A stretch of 64,000 bases of DNA from Trematomus loennbergii (GCA_012861695.1 JAAOOA010000060.1:18142472-18206471); one strand, 5' to 3'. Shown: positions 41,144-53,343, numbered from the stretch's first letter. Program-made: numbers and translations. The notes: generated from the sequence alone by a model not told the origin.

Positions 41144-42080
41144 TGCCCCTTTAACACCGGCGCTTTTCCAGCTCCTGCTGGGAGCTAGAGCCTGAAAAGC
41201 GCCGGTTTTTCCTGTTCACACCGCAGCGGCGGCGCGTCATAGCTCCGGAATGCGGTTCACTTCCAGCTCCAAAAAATTGTCGGTCCAGAGGCAAGAGCTT
41301 CGGAGCTATGACGCGGCGTCGCTTACGTCTCTTACGTCGAGGCGTGCAGGAAACCTTACTTTGACCATCCGTTCGCTGTTATTGATCATTGTGGAGATAC
41401 ATGGGCTGTACAGGTTGTCATGTCCGACTATCACAAGTAGAATCATAATGAAAAATACGCCGGTAAAATGTGCCTGTAGAAAACGGCTTAGCAAGTAGTC
41501 AGTTTAGCTTCGGTTGCTATGCTAACATCACCCATGTTATACCAGAGAAACTTTCATAACAGCGTTGTGATGCCAAACAGCGTCAATTCAGACTGACACC
41601 AAACAGCGTCAATTCAGACTGACACACATTCACTTAAGGGGAACTGGGGATATGTATCAGCTGCTTGTGTGACAGTCAGACAGTGAATACTTTAGAGCCG
41701 TGTGAGCTAACCCGGAGCTAACGGGAGAATAAACTCCCGTGGAAGAGCAGCCAGCACTGCAGCGGTCGGTAAATGCCGCTGAAACACATTAATAAACAAT
41801 GAACCACGGCACTCTGGAGAAAAGTATAAGGTTGGAGAAGGCGTTATTTAATTTAATCTGGCTTCGTATGATTAAAAGCAACACGATCATCGACCCGACG
41901 CAGTCCCCGGCCCGTTGTTGTTGTGGGAGAAAATCAGCGACGTAAACTGTGACGTCATGACGCAGCAGCGGCAGCTCTGGGCAGTGTGAACAGAGCGGGA
42001 GCTGAAAAGGGAAACCGGAGCTGAACCAGAAAAGCTCTCGCTAGGAGCTAGAAAGGGAAAAGCGCGGTGTGAAAGCCGCA
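41144..42080. mobile_element. Non-autonomous DNA transposon with TAA target duplication
   Basis: Flanked by TAA at 41141-41143 and 42081-42083. The left end begins TGCCCCTTTAACACCGGCGC and the right end, complemented, TGCGGCTTTCACACCGCGCT, both continuing to CTTTTCC. The left end also folds back on itself (ccggcgcttttc ... gaaaagcgccgg, 41157-41206). A 3-bp TAA duplication is typical of PIF/Harbinger. The interior is CpG-rich, contains a 26-bp tandem duplication (41573-41624), and encodes nothing recognisable. Confidence 0.8.
41573..41624 (+). repeat. 26-bp tandem duplication inside the transposon
   Basis: Two identical 26-base units, 41573-41598 and 41599-41624, starting ccaaacagcgtcaattcaga. 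Identity suggests a recent duplication. Confidence 0.95.
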
Positions 42081-42083
42081 TAA

Positions 42084-44810
42084 GAGTTGTTGGGTGTTAT
42101 GGAAAAAGTGGAAGGAAGGCGATCGGGTTTCACAGCGGGTGAATTAAGCTATCATGGTAGAAAAATCAGTTTTCCAATTTTGCACCTGTCCCCCTCAAGG
42201 GTCTTGGGAAATTCACAATTTCAATGACCTTGCCATCAGCTTTGGAGTAAGGTGGTCATAGCTGTGTTAAAGTTTTATTTTCTAAATCCCGTTATCATAC
42301 TGTAAGTTAGTGTCCTTATTTTTCTCTCCGACTATACCCTTTCTTAATAGTTCTGCCTGCTTTAAAAAAGTGAAGCTGTTATTGTCCCCTATAATGTGTG
42401 TGGTCGATGTGTTAAGCTTTTAAGCTGTTATGATGCTCAGCATCGCAGAATAAAAACAGGTTACAAGCTGAGATAGATTTCAAATACAATTCAGTCTCAA
42501 AGATTTTTCTTTCCTTAAGAAAAGTGTAATGATCTAGGTGTTCTGGTTGCATGGTGGGCTTATAGCTCTCAGCTTTCTTTATGGGACATATAACATATCA
42601 TTTCACTCAAATATATAGTTAAATGGAACATGTTTGTCTTTACGTTAATATTTATAGATTTTTAGAGGGAGAGATGGTGAAACCGAGAGTGTGTGTGTCT
42701 GTGTGTGTCCACATGCTGTGTCTAATCCCATACTGTGGCCAGCCCCAGTGGCCCCTCTTCTCTTCCAAGCCTAAATGGAACAGGTGAGAAGCTGGAGCCT
42801 CTCGGGGCCGGCCTCACACCTCAGCGGGGCCCACACTTAAATTGGCTTCTTCTCCTGCTGTTCCACACCAGTAATTACCCTCCCTCGCCCCTGCCAGGAA
42901 CAGGAGAAATAAATGTAGACAAATAAACAAATAAATAAAATGCCTTGGGACAGGGTCACGGTACTTTGCACCCACTTGTTCAACTGTATAGAGGTATGGC
43001 AATTGGTGGGGCTGTAGGGGGTATCACAGCTGTCGCATGCATGCAAACACATGTGCACACACACGTGCATGCATCTATACTATACTGCACACTGGGTTTC
43101 ACATTCTGGGTTTTATCTCACAATGTGGCAGTTACACTTAACAGAAACATGATATTTTGCCAAAATAAGTCTTGTACAGTTTGATACAATAGAAACCTCA
43201 ATATGGCATCTTTGCTGAACTTGTCTTGTCAAACAGCAGAAGCAACAGCAATCATCACTTTTTCGCAAGCGGGGTTTTAGGAAATGAGCATGAAAGCCTT
43301 TGTGCCTCTGCAGCTGTGAGGAGAGCAATATCCGAGATACCTGCTGTGCCCCATGTCAGAACAACCAAAGTCACATGATGACTCACATATGTCCCTCTGC
43401 TCCGGGCTGTCAACACACTCTCTGTCTAGCAGGCTATCCATTTTCTCCCTTCAGAGTGTGCCATTAACTTAGACAGGCCATGTTTAAAGGGCTTTGCACA
43501 CGTCGCTGACACCCTGTCAAAGGCTCCGAGATTACCTTTGTCACCTGCCTTTCTGTGAAAGACCTGATGGCATGCATGACACAGTTGAGAAATAATATGG
43601 TAACAAAGAGGCAAAGTGAGAGAGAAAACTGAGAGCGTTAACCTATTCATACTACTGAGAGAAGTAGGACCTTGGTGCTTTGCTTTATCAGCAAGCCATG
43701 GTCATATAAATTGCATATTTTCGTTTTTTTTAAGGTCTTTACAATGTTTTTTTTTATTAAAGCTTTTCATGACAAAATAAGGATTCTAGTTTTGCAAAAT
43801 AAATCTGATATGCCCTCTTGTCATTATTTTAATACTGCAGTCATTAACTCAGAGGCGGAGGATGGCAATTACTAAGACTCAAAAACAACTCATGTACAAA
43901 AAAAATCTAACTAGGCTCCTGATACCCCAAGACATGTAAACAAACAGCACAGCTGGATGTAAATTATTTCTGCTCTCACATCTTCAAAATGTTGTTTAAA
44001 TCTCTTGCCTGAAACAATAACAAAACGCCACATAATCGTGTTTTAATCTGCCTTGTGTCCTGATGCCAGCTGATAATGATATTCATATTCATTGGTGTGT
44101 TTCATTGACAAAGGCTTCCTAAATCAGGGTTTGCATCAAAACCTCAAGCCAATGATTCAGAGAGTTTGAGAAAGCTTGCAGGGAGAATCTGGCAGTGTTG
44201 CGGGGGACGGTCGGATGGGAGGGGGGTGGTGGGGGGGGGAGGGGTGCGAAGCCAATTTGAACCACCCAAGCTTCACAATCTGCCCATCCAGATTGCTCTA
44301 TTGACCCATTTGCCTTTCAATTGGAGAATAATATATGAGGTGGCAGTGGAAAATGGTGGGTTACTGTATCATAATATTATACAACAAACAGTAAAAATAC
44401 AAGTGAAAAACTCAAGCTAGTTCAAACACCATAAATGAGTTGATGTAAATTCTAAGAAAATATCTACAGAGTTAATTAAAATAAAATCATTGTGGATAAG
44501 GTAATGGCAAAGTCCAAGTGTGGCTTACATCAAATGCCACTTGAGTGAGTTGAATACAACATAAAGCAACAGTGGAAGTAAACTAAAGAATGTGGAAACC
44601 TCAAAAATAATTAAAGGTCACATTCACACCTAATAGCTTCTTTGGTGCACACCAGACGCAAGTTTGTTACAAGGTTTCATTTTTCAGAAAGTTCAGTGTG
44701 CGTTCACACAGGCAAACCTCAAACAGACTATAAACAATGTATGAAAGTTCACATTGCCAGAAACCAAGCCAATGCATAATTTTAAACTTTTAGAAAACAC
44801 AAATGTAACT
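42084..44810. other. Non-coding, no gene seen
   Basis: Contains a G+C-rich patch at 42735-42900 (cggggccggcctcacacctc) and a run of G blocks at 44217-44244 fitting a quadruplex motif. At 44613-44740 aaaggtcacattcacacc and gtgtgcgttcacaca resemble the terminal motifs of the neighbouring transposons but I could not find both ends. Confidence 0.45.
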
Positions 44811-44812
44811 AA

Positions 44813-45126
44813 GGCCCCGGCCACACGAGGACGTTTGCGTTTACGCCACGTATGCGTTTTCCGTTCACACGCATTCGATTCATTTAACGTGTCCGTTCAC
44901 ACGAGACTGCTGGAAACGCTGTAGTACATATGCCAGGCCTGTAAGTGGCGCTGCTGCCGCCACAAAATACACCAAAAGCAGCGAAGAAGATCTATCCACC
45001 TTGGGACCCGTTATCGTTTGCGGGGTCCGTTCCTATCGTTTTGTTACGGCCTCGTGTAAATGAAAGGGCTATACACAAGAGAAACTATGCGGATACAACC
45101 CGTTTCGTCCTCGTGGGGCCGGGCCC
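44813..45126. mobile_element. Short inverted-repeat element (MITE) with TAA target duplication
   Basis: TAA at 44810-44812 and at 45127-45129. The left end GGCCCCGGCCACACGAGGAC and the complemented right end GGGCCCGGCCCCACGAGGAC match over about 21 bp with two differences. Sub-terminal cgttcacacg motifs repeat inside. At 314 bp it is a MITE; the 3-bp TAA duplication suggests a Harbinger-type transposase supplied in trans. Confidence 0.8.
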
Positions 45127-45373
45127 TAACGACATTAGGCCCTTTCACACCAAGTACTTTGCCGTACTTAGTTCATCAGAACTCTTTAGTTCTGATTAAC
45201 TAAAGAGCAGATCGCGTTCACACCGGAATAAGTCCCTGAGGGAGGATTAGGCAAATGAAGCCACTGACGTCACTTCTTCTTCTTCTGCTTTGGGTTTACT
45301 GGCAGGCCGCAAACAACTTCACGGTGTATACTACCCGAAGTCCCCGGCCGGAAGTCCCCAGAGTTGGGGACTA

Positions 45374-45418
45374 GCTTCAGTAGAAGCTGCTGGGACTCCC
45401 AGCAGCTTCTACTGAAGC
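45374..45418. repeat. Perfect 22-bp-arm palindrome in transposon copy 2
   Basis: Arms 45374-45395 and 45397-45418 are exact reverse complements around a single base (45396). This is among the most perfect hairpins noticed in the window. Confidence 0.95.
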
Positions 45419-45491
45419 CTTCCGAGTAAATCGCCAGAACGCCGACATCTCCTCATCTCCACCGCTCCCATGTTTTCTTTTGTGTTGCCAT
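45419..45491 (-). pseudogene. Broken Myb/trihelix-like ORF remnant inside transposon copy 2
   Basis: On the minus strand the ATG at 45491-45489 reads MATQKKTWERW and stops in the same codon position as copy 1. Downstream phases give DEEMSAF and LAIYS. The shared break shows the family was amplified after the coding region had decayed. Confidence 0.4.
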
Positions 45492-45831
45492 ATGTTAGTC
45501 TCTCTCCGTTGGTGCGCTGGGCTAATGCTAATGCGAGCAAATAAAATGGCGGCTTCACAAAACTTTTTGGGAGTTTTACGGGGCGTGGTTTGCAATCCGC
45601 CCAGCCAATCAGAAATGGGAACCTTTTTCTCCCATGAAAGTACCTGCTCTCTAGCAGGGACTGAAAAGGGGGTGGAAAGGTTCTTATGAACTAAGTTCTA
45701 GTTCCGGATTCTTTTGGTGTGAACGCAAATTCTCGGAACTATATTGGAACTATACTGGGAAAAGTACTCCGGTGTGAAAGCGCCTAGTGGACATATCTTC
45801 TCTGATACAAGTTACTGCAAGTGAAACTTAA

Positions 45832-46212
45832 AGGTGGGGTAGGTAAGTTTGAGAAACCGGCTCGAGATACACTTTTTGTTATATTCCATGGAATGCTCTT
45901 AACATCCGATAGCAATGAATATCTTAAGTGCTTTGACAAAAAATCCATAAAAATATGTCATCTGTGGAAGCCGTAGTACTGTAAAAAGCACGACCAATCA
46001 TTTTAGCTGGCCCGGCTAAAATAACTGGATGGCCTACCTGCCTGTCAGCCTTCCATCTGTGCACAAGCTTATCTCGTGCCCTCATTGGTCATGTGCGCGT
46101 TCGTGTGTGTTGGAGGAGGGGCTCTGTAAGGAAGTGGCAGATTTTTTCCGGCTGTGTATTTTCAAATTCTAGCACACTCGAGCTGGTTTCTCCAAAATTA
46201 CCTACCCCACCT
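45832..46212. mobile_element. Short TTAA-flanked inverted-repeat element
   Basis: TTAA at 45828-45831 and 46213-46216. The left end AGGTGGGGTAGGTAAGTTTG and complemented right end AGGTGGGGTAGGTAATTTTG continue to GAGAAACC(G/A)GCTCGAG, giving about 35 bp of inverted repeat. A perfect TTAA duplication indicates piggyBac/Kolobok-type mobilisation. At 381 bp it has no coding capacity. Confidence 0.85.
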
Positions 46213-46216
46213 TTAA

Positions 46217-49200
46217 CTCAACAAATATTATTGTTTTATCAAACAAGTATGTATATGTCATTAGACATGGACAAATATGATGTGTAAAGCTATCAGAACC
46301 AGCAAAATATGTGCAAATAGGCCACATGTCTGATCCTAAATACTTCCCTGTGTTGTTGCCAGAAACATCCTTCACAGCTCGTTATCACAGGAAAGGTGTA
46401 TATGTGTAGCTAAAGTTTCATCACTTGCTCCCTAAGGCTGTGTGAGGCTGGAAAGCACCAAGAGTTAAGAGTTAGAATTAAACTATTACATAATTTTCCT
46501 AAATAGCTTACAGGAGAAACAGAGCTCCTTGCATACTTTCTGCACACCGTACTGTACCTGCACATGTCGGCTCACAATACAAGATGCAGATATGTTGAAC
46601 CACCAGTTGGTAATAGAGTGGTGTGACTTGCTTGATGAGGCTGGACCTGTTTGATTTGATACTGCTGTATAGCTAAATAATGAAAAAAGGAGCTCTAAAA
46701 TTACATTTACAAAACCAAAGTGAAGCAGACACCAGCATTGCGCTATTTTCTATTACTTTCACCTTGTACCTTCCCATTCTGAATTATGAACTGATAAATT
46801 GAGTGAAAAAAATGCACACCTACAGCCTGTATTTAGACTCCTGATTGACAGCAAGCTATATTTCAGTTTAAATTGCCAATTTGCCAGTACCAGATGTTTT
46901 ACTTCTCCATTAACAATGAAGCTATCTCAAACGATTACTTCTGACAGCTGGCAACTCCTTGACATCTTTCGAATGAGTAGTGCCCAAAACTGTATATTAC
47001 TGTAATATATGTTGCCTATGACTCCCCCTTATATCTTTCCTTTTTTCTAATAAGCTTGAGGCAGCGGTAGTAAAACTAATTATTGAATGCATAGGTTTGC
47101 CATCTACTATCGTACCAATTGTTTTTATAAAATGCGTCAATTTGTGATATTTTATGTAACTGACTGTTTCACCATATGAGCTGATAAGAAAAACCCGGAA
47201 AGTGATATTGATAGTTATCGATGACAGACTGTTAACTACAACAATGTATTCTCATTCAATGCTTGATAGGATACACAAGGGATTTTCTCCTATTGTGTGT
47301 GGTTCCCTACGACTGCACTGTGTGCGTCTGTGTGTGTCTGTATGCGTCGCTGTGATCTTGACTGATAATTAGCTGTCAACCCAACATGTGGCGGGTATGA
47401 CATGAAAAACAACAAGCCCTCTCCTCCAGACGAAAGCTCACACACATTGTGAACAGTGATTCAATATGCGCAAAGGTAGTTGCTTTTAAGAGCAGCAACA
47501 CATCAAGATGAATGACATGTTAAAATGTGTGTGGCATAAATTAAAGAGCTTTCTATCACAGCCAGCTCTTTAAGTGGCACTATCCAAGGTAACGTTGGTG
47601 ACAAATAAGCTCAAGTCAACGACGCGTGGACTGGCAATATGTGTGGCCAGATTGTTTAGCTTTAAATGCACTGAAAATTACAAATGGGTTAAGAATAAAG
47701 GGACATTCATGTTATAAAGCCCCCGTCGGTCAAACACAACCACACACAACTGATTTAGCTGCAGGCTTTCACCTAAGCTTCATGTCATTTTGTAAACAAT
47801 CTCAGGGAGCATGTGGTGGCTAGCCTGTTGCCTGGGTTACAGTCTGCTGCAGAAGTTCAGGCCCACCAGGCTCATTACTGATGCCAAGGTTGTCCACAGG
47901 TTGGCCAGGAGCTTTCAGAGTACCCACCTCCCCCAGGGACGGCCATACGGCACACTGGAGTGGATCCAGGGCTTAAACAAATCCTCTCTCTCCAACAAGG
48001 AGGTGCCCTTCTCTTCTTCTGACAGCCCTCATCCACCAGCAAGGAACCACACCTCAAAACACCCCTCCCCTGACCTCCTCATTTGAGAAAGTCACTCTTT
48101 CATTGACTTTTCTTACTTGTCTAATTATTGCTTCATTGGCACCATGTGATCTCTTTTGGTGACCTCCTCTCTCCCTTTGTTTCAGCTGGCAGCCATGATA
48201 TATCAGAACACCTCCTGCTAATCACTCGCATTGTAAAGCACTCCACTTACAAAGTCACTCAGGGGGGGGTAGCATGAAGAGGAAAATGGTCAAATTAATT
48301 TTGAGAGAGGAACTAAATGGGTTTAGGTCACATCCCCCCACCTGCAGTCCAAACCCTGCTCATCCACTCCCACTCATAGCTACAGTACACCCACCCTTGC
48401 TCTGGCAGTGAACAATTCTGCTTGAATCCCCAAGATGTATGGTGTGTGGTGGGAGGGCAGACCATTTAGGCCAGATTTCATGTATTTCAGTTGCCAGGGT
48501 GAACAAAATGGATTTGTGAGCTTCGCCTACTGTTTCAGTGTAGATGTAACAGCATATTTCAAGATAGATTTATGGAATTATAACGGTGCACTGCTTCATT
48601 ATTTAATTTCATGTACTTTATTTGGATCCCCATTAGCCAAAGCAACAAATCACAATATAAATATTTGTGGTATTGTTTTCAAGATAAATAAGCGTTTTGA
48701 TGTGTACATTTGAATTGTTTACTTGTTTGTATAAAAACTTGATATGTGAATTATTTTTAAAAACGTTTTCTATAGAACCATGTTCATGATGACTTGAATA
48801 TGACGCTCATCTGTAAGCTGACCATTGTTCAAGACGGTGGCTGGACACTCAATAAACAGTTATGTTTGTCAATTTTCAATGTGCATTATTAATAAAGCTT
48901 TAATTTCCAATAAAAATAAATCCTTTATAAAGCGTGTTTTTATTTTATCCCTATAAGGTTATCTGATATTATTAGATTTTGCCCTGAAAACTTCACCGTG
49001 ATAGGTTAGTGTCTGTGCCGGCCCACTCCCAGACTTATACAGAACGGCCTGTACAATCACACTCTCTCCCTCTCTTTTCTCATTTCAGCACAGAGGCAGA
49101 CAAGGTCCTCCATCACCCTGACTTAGGTAGGACGAGTGGATCTATGGGCTGTAACAGGGCTGGTGGTGGTGGCGGTGGGGGTAGGGGTGCAGTGGGTGGG

Positions 49201-49844
49201 GGTACGGTTGAGAGCCTGGCCAGACACATCTCCCTTTAGATCAATCACATTTCCCCTTTTCTGTCATTGAACCTCCCTTCTGTTACTTTCCTTCTCTCCT
49301 GTCCTATTTAAAGAGAAGAGATGTGTGATGGGAAAGTTTTACAGTATAATAAAGCACCTGCAGTACCCTCAGCTTTGGCTTCCTTAAAGTGATATGCTAC
49401 AGTTTTCCCTCAGCTGGTTTAGAACACATTCAGGAAAATCTCCCCCCAGTTATTTTTAAAATATGTTGATTTCACCTGACTTTATGTGGTCGGTTTCAGT
49501 CAGCTTTTGACCATGTGGGTTTATTGTCTTTGCGTTGTGCGCATCTATGTGCCCAAAAGCCAGCGTGGCTGCTGTCGAGACTTGCATCAGCAGCTTTGAG
49601 TGATCATTGTTGTGTCGACACACTTGACTCTGGCTCTGCCACTCTAGAACCAAGGAGCCATAAAGCATGGCTGTCTGCCTCAAAGCACCCATCCATCCAG
49701 AGGCACTCAACACTACCTGAACTCTCTGATCTTTCACAGAGACCCAATGTCTGAGTAGCAGCGCTTACAATGCTAGTGATAGTGTGGCAGCAGTGGAACA
49801 CAATATGGCACACACAAGTGCAATCATACAGACTCATTTTTACA
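46217..49844. other. Non-coding, no gene seen
   Basis: Includes a small minus-strand LINE 3' end (about 48596-48645, with tttatttggatccccattag), a G-block quadruplex motif at 49177-49202, and a G+C-rich patch at 47811-48090 holding a 91-codon frame (MWWLACCLGYSLLQKF...) without family resemblance. Confidence 0.45.
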
Positions 49845-50042
49845 TGACATTACATGTTACTTGTTAGATGCTTTTATCCAAAGCGATTTACATACTCAAT
49901 ACTGTGGGCAATCCCCACAGGAGCAATTTGGGGTGAAGTGTCTTGCCCAGGGACACAACGACATGCTGACTGCAGTGGGGTTTGAACCTGTCCCCATCTG
50001 ATCCCCATACCAAGGCTCTATCCACTGCGCCACACGCCTCCA
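49845..50042 (-). repeat. tRNA-derived SINE
   Basis: On the minus strand the head reads gtgtggcgcagtggatagag, matching an RNA polymerase III A box (TGGCGCAGTGG), followed by ggttcaaacccc matching the B box (GGTTCRANNCC). The body gtgtcttgcccagggacac and the tail with aatcgctttggataaaagc (complement of the + strand near 49870-49890) are typical of abundant fish SINE-type repeats. Confidence 0.8.
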
Positions 50043-50513
50043 CACTACATCTGTAATATCTCAACATGCAGGCATGATGTATTTCATTGTATCAACTGAA
50101 ATGTATGCCAGAAAATAGGTTTTGATTCAGGTTACATATTTACTAATATTTAAACAACCAAATAAGGCTTTTGCTTGTTTTATATGGGCAGGCAAAATAT
50201 GTCTTACAGGTAAAGGACTAGTTTTAACACATTTATCAATACTATCGCACTGCAAGTCAGAAACCAAGAATCATGCCTGCCATGTTAAACTCCTTGATAC
50301 CAAAATACACAAATTATCAGCCAGTTGATTTGAATAATATCAATACAGGTAACAGTGAGCAGTGTGATCACTTATCTATGACTGATGGCCAATCCCCAAC
50401 GCACACGACCCCTCATTACCATACTCATACAGAAAGAGATGCTAATTCTATTGCTATCTGCTATTTTCCATAGAAATTGGTAACACAAGCAGATATTGAA
50501 CTACTGGTTAAGC
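50043..50513. other. Non-coding, no gene seen
   Basis: AT-rich sequence with chance ORFs only, between the SINE and the hAT-like element. Confidence 0.5.
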
Positions 50514-50521
50514 GCGTCCAT

Positions 50522-52113
50522 CAGTGGCGTAACTATCGACGGTGCAACGCACCAGGGCTCAGAGCCGGCCAGGGGTCCTTGCAAAAAAAAAATGTTTTTT
50601 TATTTTTTCCAAAAAAATGTTGGGGCCCTAATGGCATTGACCGGTTCACGCAGTCTTCAAAGTAACCAAGCAACCTAAATTAATTAGTAATTTGTCTGTC
50701 CAATGACCTTGCTCCCTTTCATGCAGGGCCGGTCCTTTGCATTGGCATTATAGATGTTCGCCTAGGCACCAGATCTGGGGGGGCGCTGGCAGCTCTGGGA
50801 GGGGGAAAAACATTTTTGACTGTTGGTGCTCATCCTAATTTTCGGCCTTGATGTAACAATATTTATAATTTAGTAAAGGTAACACCCTTTTCACCTCGGT
50901 TACACTTTTAATTTGCCCTGTACGATGGGGACTGTATGTGATGAAAGTGGGGGATGTTGGCTTATCTGGCGCCCGCAGCTCACAGCCAAAGTGCGAGTGA
51001 GCGTGGGAGCGAGGTACCGGCACTGTTGTTACTAGCACCTGGTGCTAGCTGCGCTAACGGATATAAGAAGAAGATGTTTCTACAACAAAGGTGGAGGGGA
51101 GCTCTCTCCTGACAGATTGAGAGGCTGATAACTACAGCTCAGTGAGCTAAAAGACTCTGAGTGTTTAGATAGTTCACTTTAGTCTAAGTTATCTCAGTGG
51201 GTCTCAAACATTTTGATCACAATTTATGTAAACACATATTTCCAAGGCACTCCTTTATAATTATTGGGATAAACAGGTTTGAAATAATTTCAATGTATAG
51301 GCCTACTATAGGACAGTAAACCAAAAATATCGTTTAAAACTGGAGAAATAAAAATGTGCATTGCTAAATAAATGTTAACTAGCAGCTAAATATAGTTTAG
51401 CTGCTATAAGCTTAGACTGTCGGGGGACACCTTACTTCTTCCTTCTGTCTGTCTGTACCTGTGTACTCTCATGTTCCGAATAACCCAGCTTCCCCCAAAT
51501 GTCTTTTTGGTGTCTATATCTACGCCAGGATCCTGAGTCGAGGCTGATCCTGTTGCTGTGGTCCTGTGCCCTGGATCCTCTATCCTGAGTTCTGGATTTG
51601 AGTCCTGGACTTCGAGTCGTGGCTGAACCTGTCTCTGCGGTCCTGCCTGACTCTCATCATACTACTTCCCTGATGGCTCCCACAGGATTGTTGACATCCT
51701 CGTGGATTCATCTTCTTATTATAGACACATGCATTTCCAAACATTTGGTCTACCTACGCTGTAAAATGTATTATCTCTTCGATTTACACACGGCATCTAT
51801 TGCACGTCTGTCCGTCCTGCGAGAGGGATCCCTCCTCTGTTGCTCTCCCTGAGGTTTCTCCCATGTTTCCCTTTAAACTGTGGGGTTTTTCATTTTTTGG
51901 AGGTTGTTCCTTGTACAATGTGAGGGTCTAAGGACAGAGGGTGTCGTATTGTCATACTGATATTCTGTACAAACTGTGAAGTCCACTGAGACAAATGTAA
52001 CATTTGTGATATTGGGCTATATAAATAAACATTGATTGATTGACTAGGTAAAATAAGATATGGTGCAAAACAATATTAGCACCGGGGCCAATCACAACCT
52101 TGTTACGCCACTG
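50522..52113. mobile_element. Composite hAT-like DNA transposon with 8-bp target duplication
   Basis: The left end begins CAGTGGCGTAACTATCG and the complemented right end CAGTGGCGTAACAAGG, sharing 12 bp of inverted repeat. Both sides carry the identical 8-mer GCGTCCAT (50514-50521 and 52114-52121), the target-duplication length of hAT transposons. No transposase remains. Inside are a second possible hAT-like end (cagggccggtcc, about 50725) and a nested LINE 3' end, so the 1.6 kb unit is a mosaic. The perfect duplication suggests it is not very old. Confidence 0.85.
51500..52047 (+). repeat. LINE-type 3' end nested in the hAT-like element
   Basis: Recognisable fish non-LTR 3' motifs run in order: ctgcgagagggatccctcct, gctctccctgaggtttctcc, gtgagggtctaaggacagag, cattgattgattga tail after gatattgggctatataaata. 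The end at about 52047 is sharp; the 5' limit is uncertain. Chance ORFs inside have no domain. Confidence 0.65.
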
Positions 52114-53309
52114 GCGTCCATATTCATACACCTAGTAATTGAAAATACCATGATGTCCTCCAGTATGTTGTCAAAAAATACAGACAACCCTGAAAACATT
52201 GTTTCACTAGGTCCTTTAGCTGTTATCACATGTCTGAGGTTTGGTTTCTCTTGACCAATTATAACTTTATAATTTGGCAGGTCAGCTTATTTGAATAGAG
52301 CTATTACCCCAAGGGCAACTGTATTTGCAGTAAAAGTAATTTGTAATTAAAACGGGAATGTTTCAGTCGGAAATGGTCTGCAGTATTATTACATCGAGAT
52401 TTCTCTCTGTACATTCAGCTGAGCCACATGTCATACATTTACTGTAATAGTCAAACTGCATATTATTGGAATACAACAAGTGAATGATATGCCATACTGA
52501 CATCAAATCAACTAGCCTTCAAAGCCACTTTACAATACCACTGCAATATCAGTCACTTCCTTTAACTGACGCCGGAAGGAATTCATTTTATGGCACCACA
52601 CAGTTCAATGTTATACAAAGGTTTTCAAATCAATTTACAACAGCGTTGTATCACTGTTCAAAGGATTCACAAACGGACAGACACACAGAAAATGCACATT
52701 GACTTGCATATAGAAGAAGGACTGAATTGAAAGTAATCATGATGCACAGCGGAACATAAGGAGAGAGTAGAAGAAATGGAGGATTACTATGAAATGCAAA
52801 ATTGAGCTAAAAATATTACCATTGTTGGTAAATAGCCATTTCAAAATGTAAGTTAAATATTTTGACTGCTCCCTTCTGCTACTATTCATGCAGTCATACA
52901 GTATGGAGACCTGATATCAAATCTGGATACATCCTAAACCACCATAAAGAAAATATGGGAATCTATATAATTCTGGTACAATATTAACATGGTTGGGAGA
53001 TCAGAGATTTGGAATCACAGTGAGAAAGAAAACTATTCAGATGAGGGCATGAGAAAGCTACGGTGTGAATTCTGGAGGACCAGGTTTCTATCTCTTGTTT
53101 GCTTTGATTTTTGGCTGAGTCCCATTGATTGAGCATTGTAATCCAGGTCAGAGCCCTGAACTGACAGCCACAGAAGCTACCCAAGCAATGAGCCAGCCAG
53201 GTTGAAATTGATCCTAGTGGTCTCCTGAATCAAATAGTGTTCAAATCCTCTGTGCCATGCAGCATGCTGATACAATATTGTGTTTGACCCTAGTGCAAAA
53301 AGGGACCGT

Positions 53310-53343
53310 GAAGGAAGGAAGGGAAGAAAGAAAGAAAGAAAGA
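53310..53343 (+). repeat. GGAA/GAAA microsatellite
   Basis: aaggaaggaagg followed by repeated gaaa units (gaaagaaagaaagaaaga). Confidence 0.9.

Larger units (their letters stand above)
45137..45785 (-). mobile_element. Harbinger-like non-autonomous DNA transposon, copy 2
   Basis: The reverse complement of the element at 1568-2260, sharing the ends (AGGCCCTTTCACACC... / AGGCGCTTTCACACCGGAGT), the central hairpin, the acttcttcttcttctgcttt tract and the dead MATQKKTWERW frame. It is about 44 bp shorter than copy 1. A TA lies just outside GGC...GCC at each end, but a 3-bp duplication is not evident. It begins about 10 bp after the preceding MITE. Confidence 0.85.
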
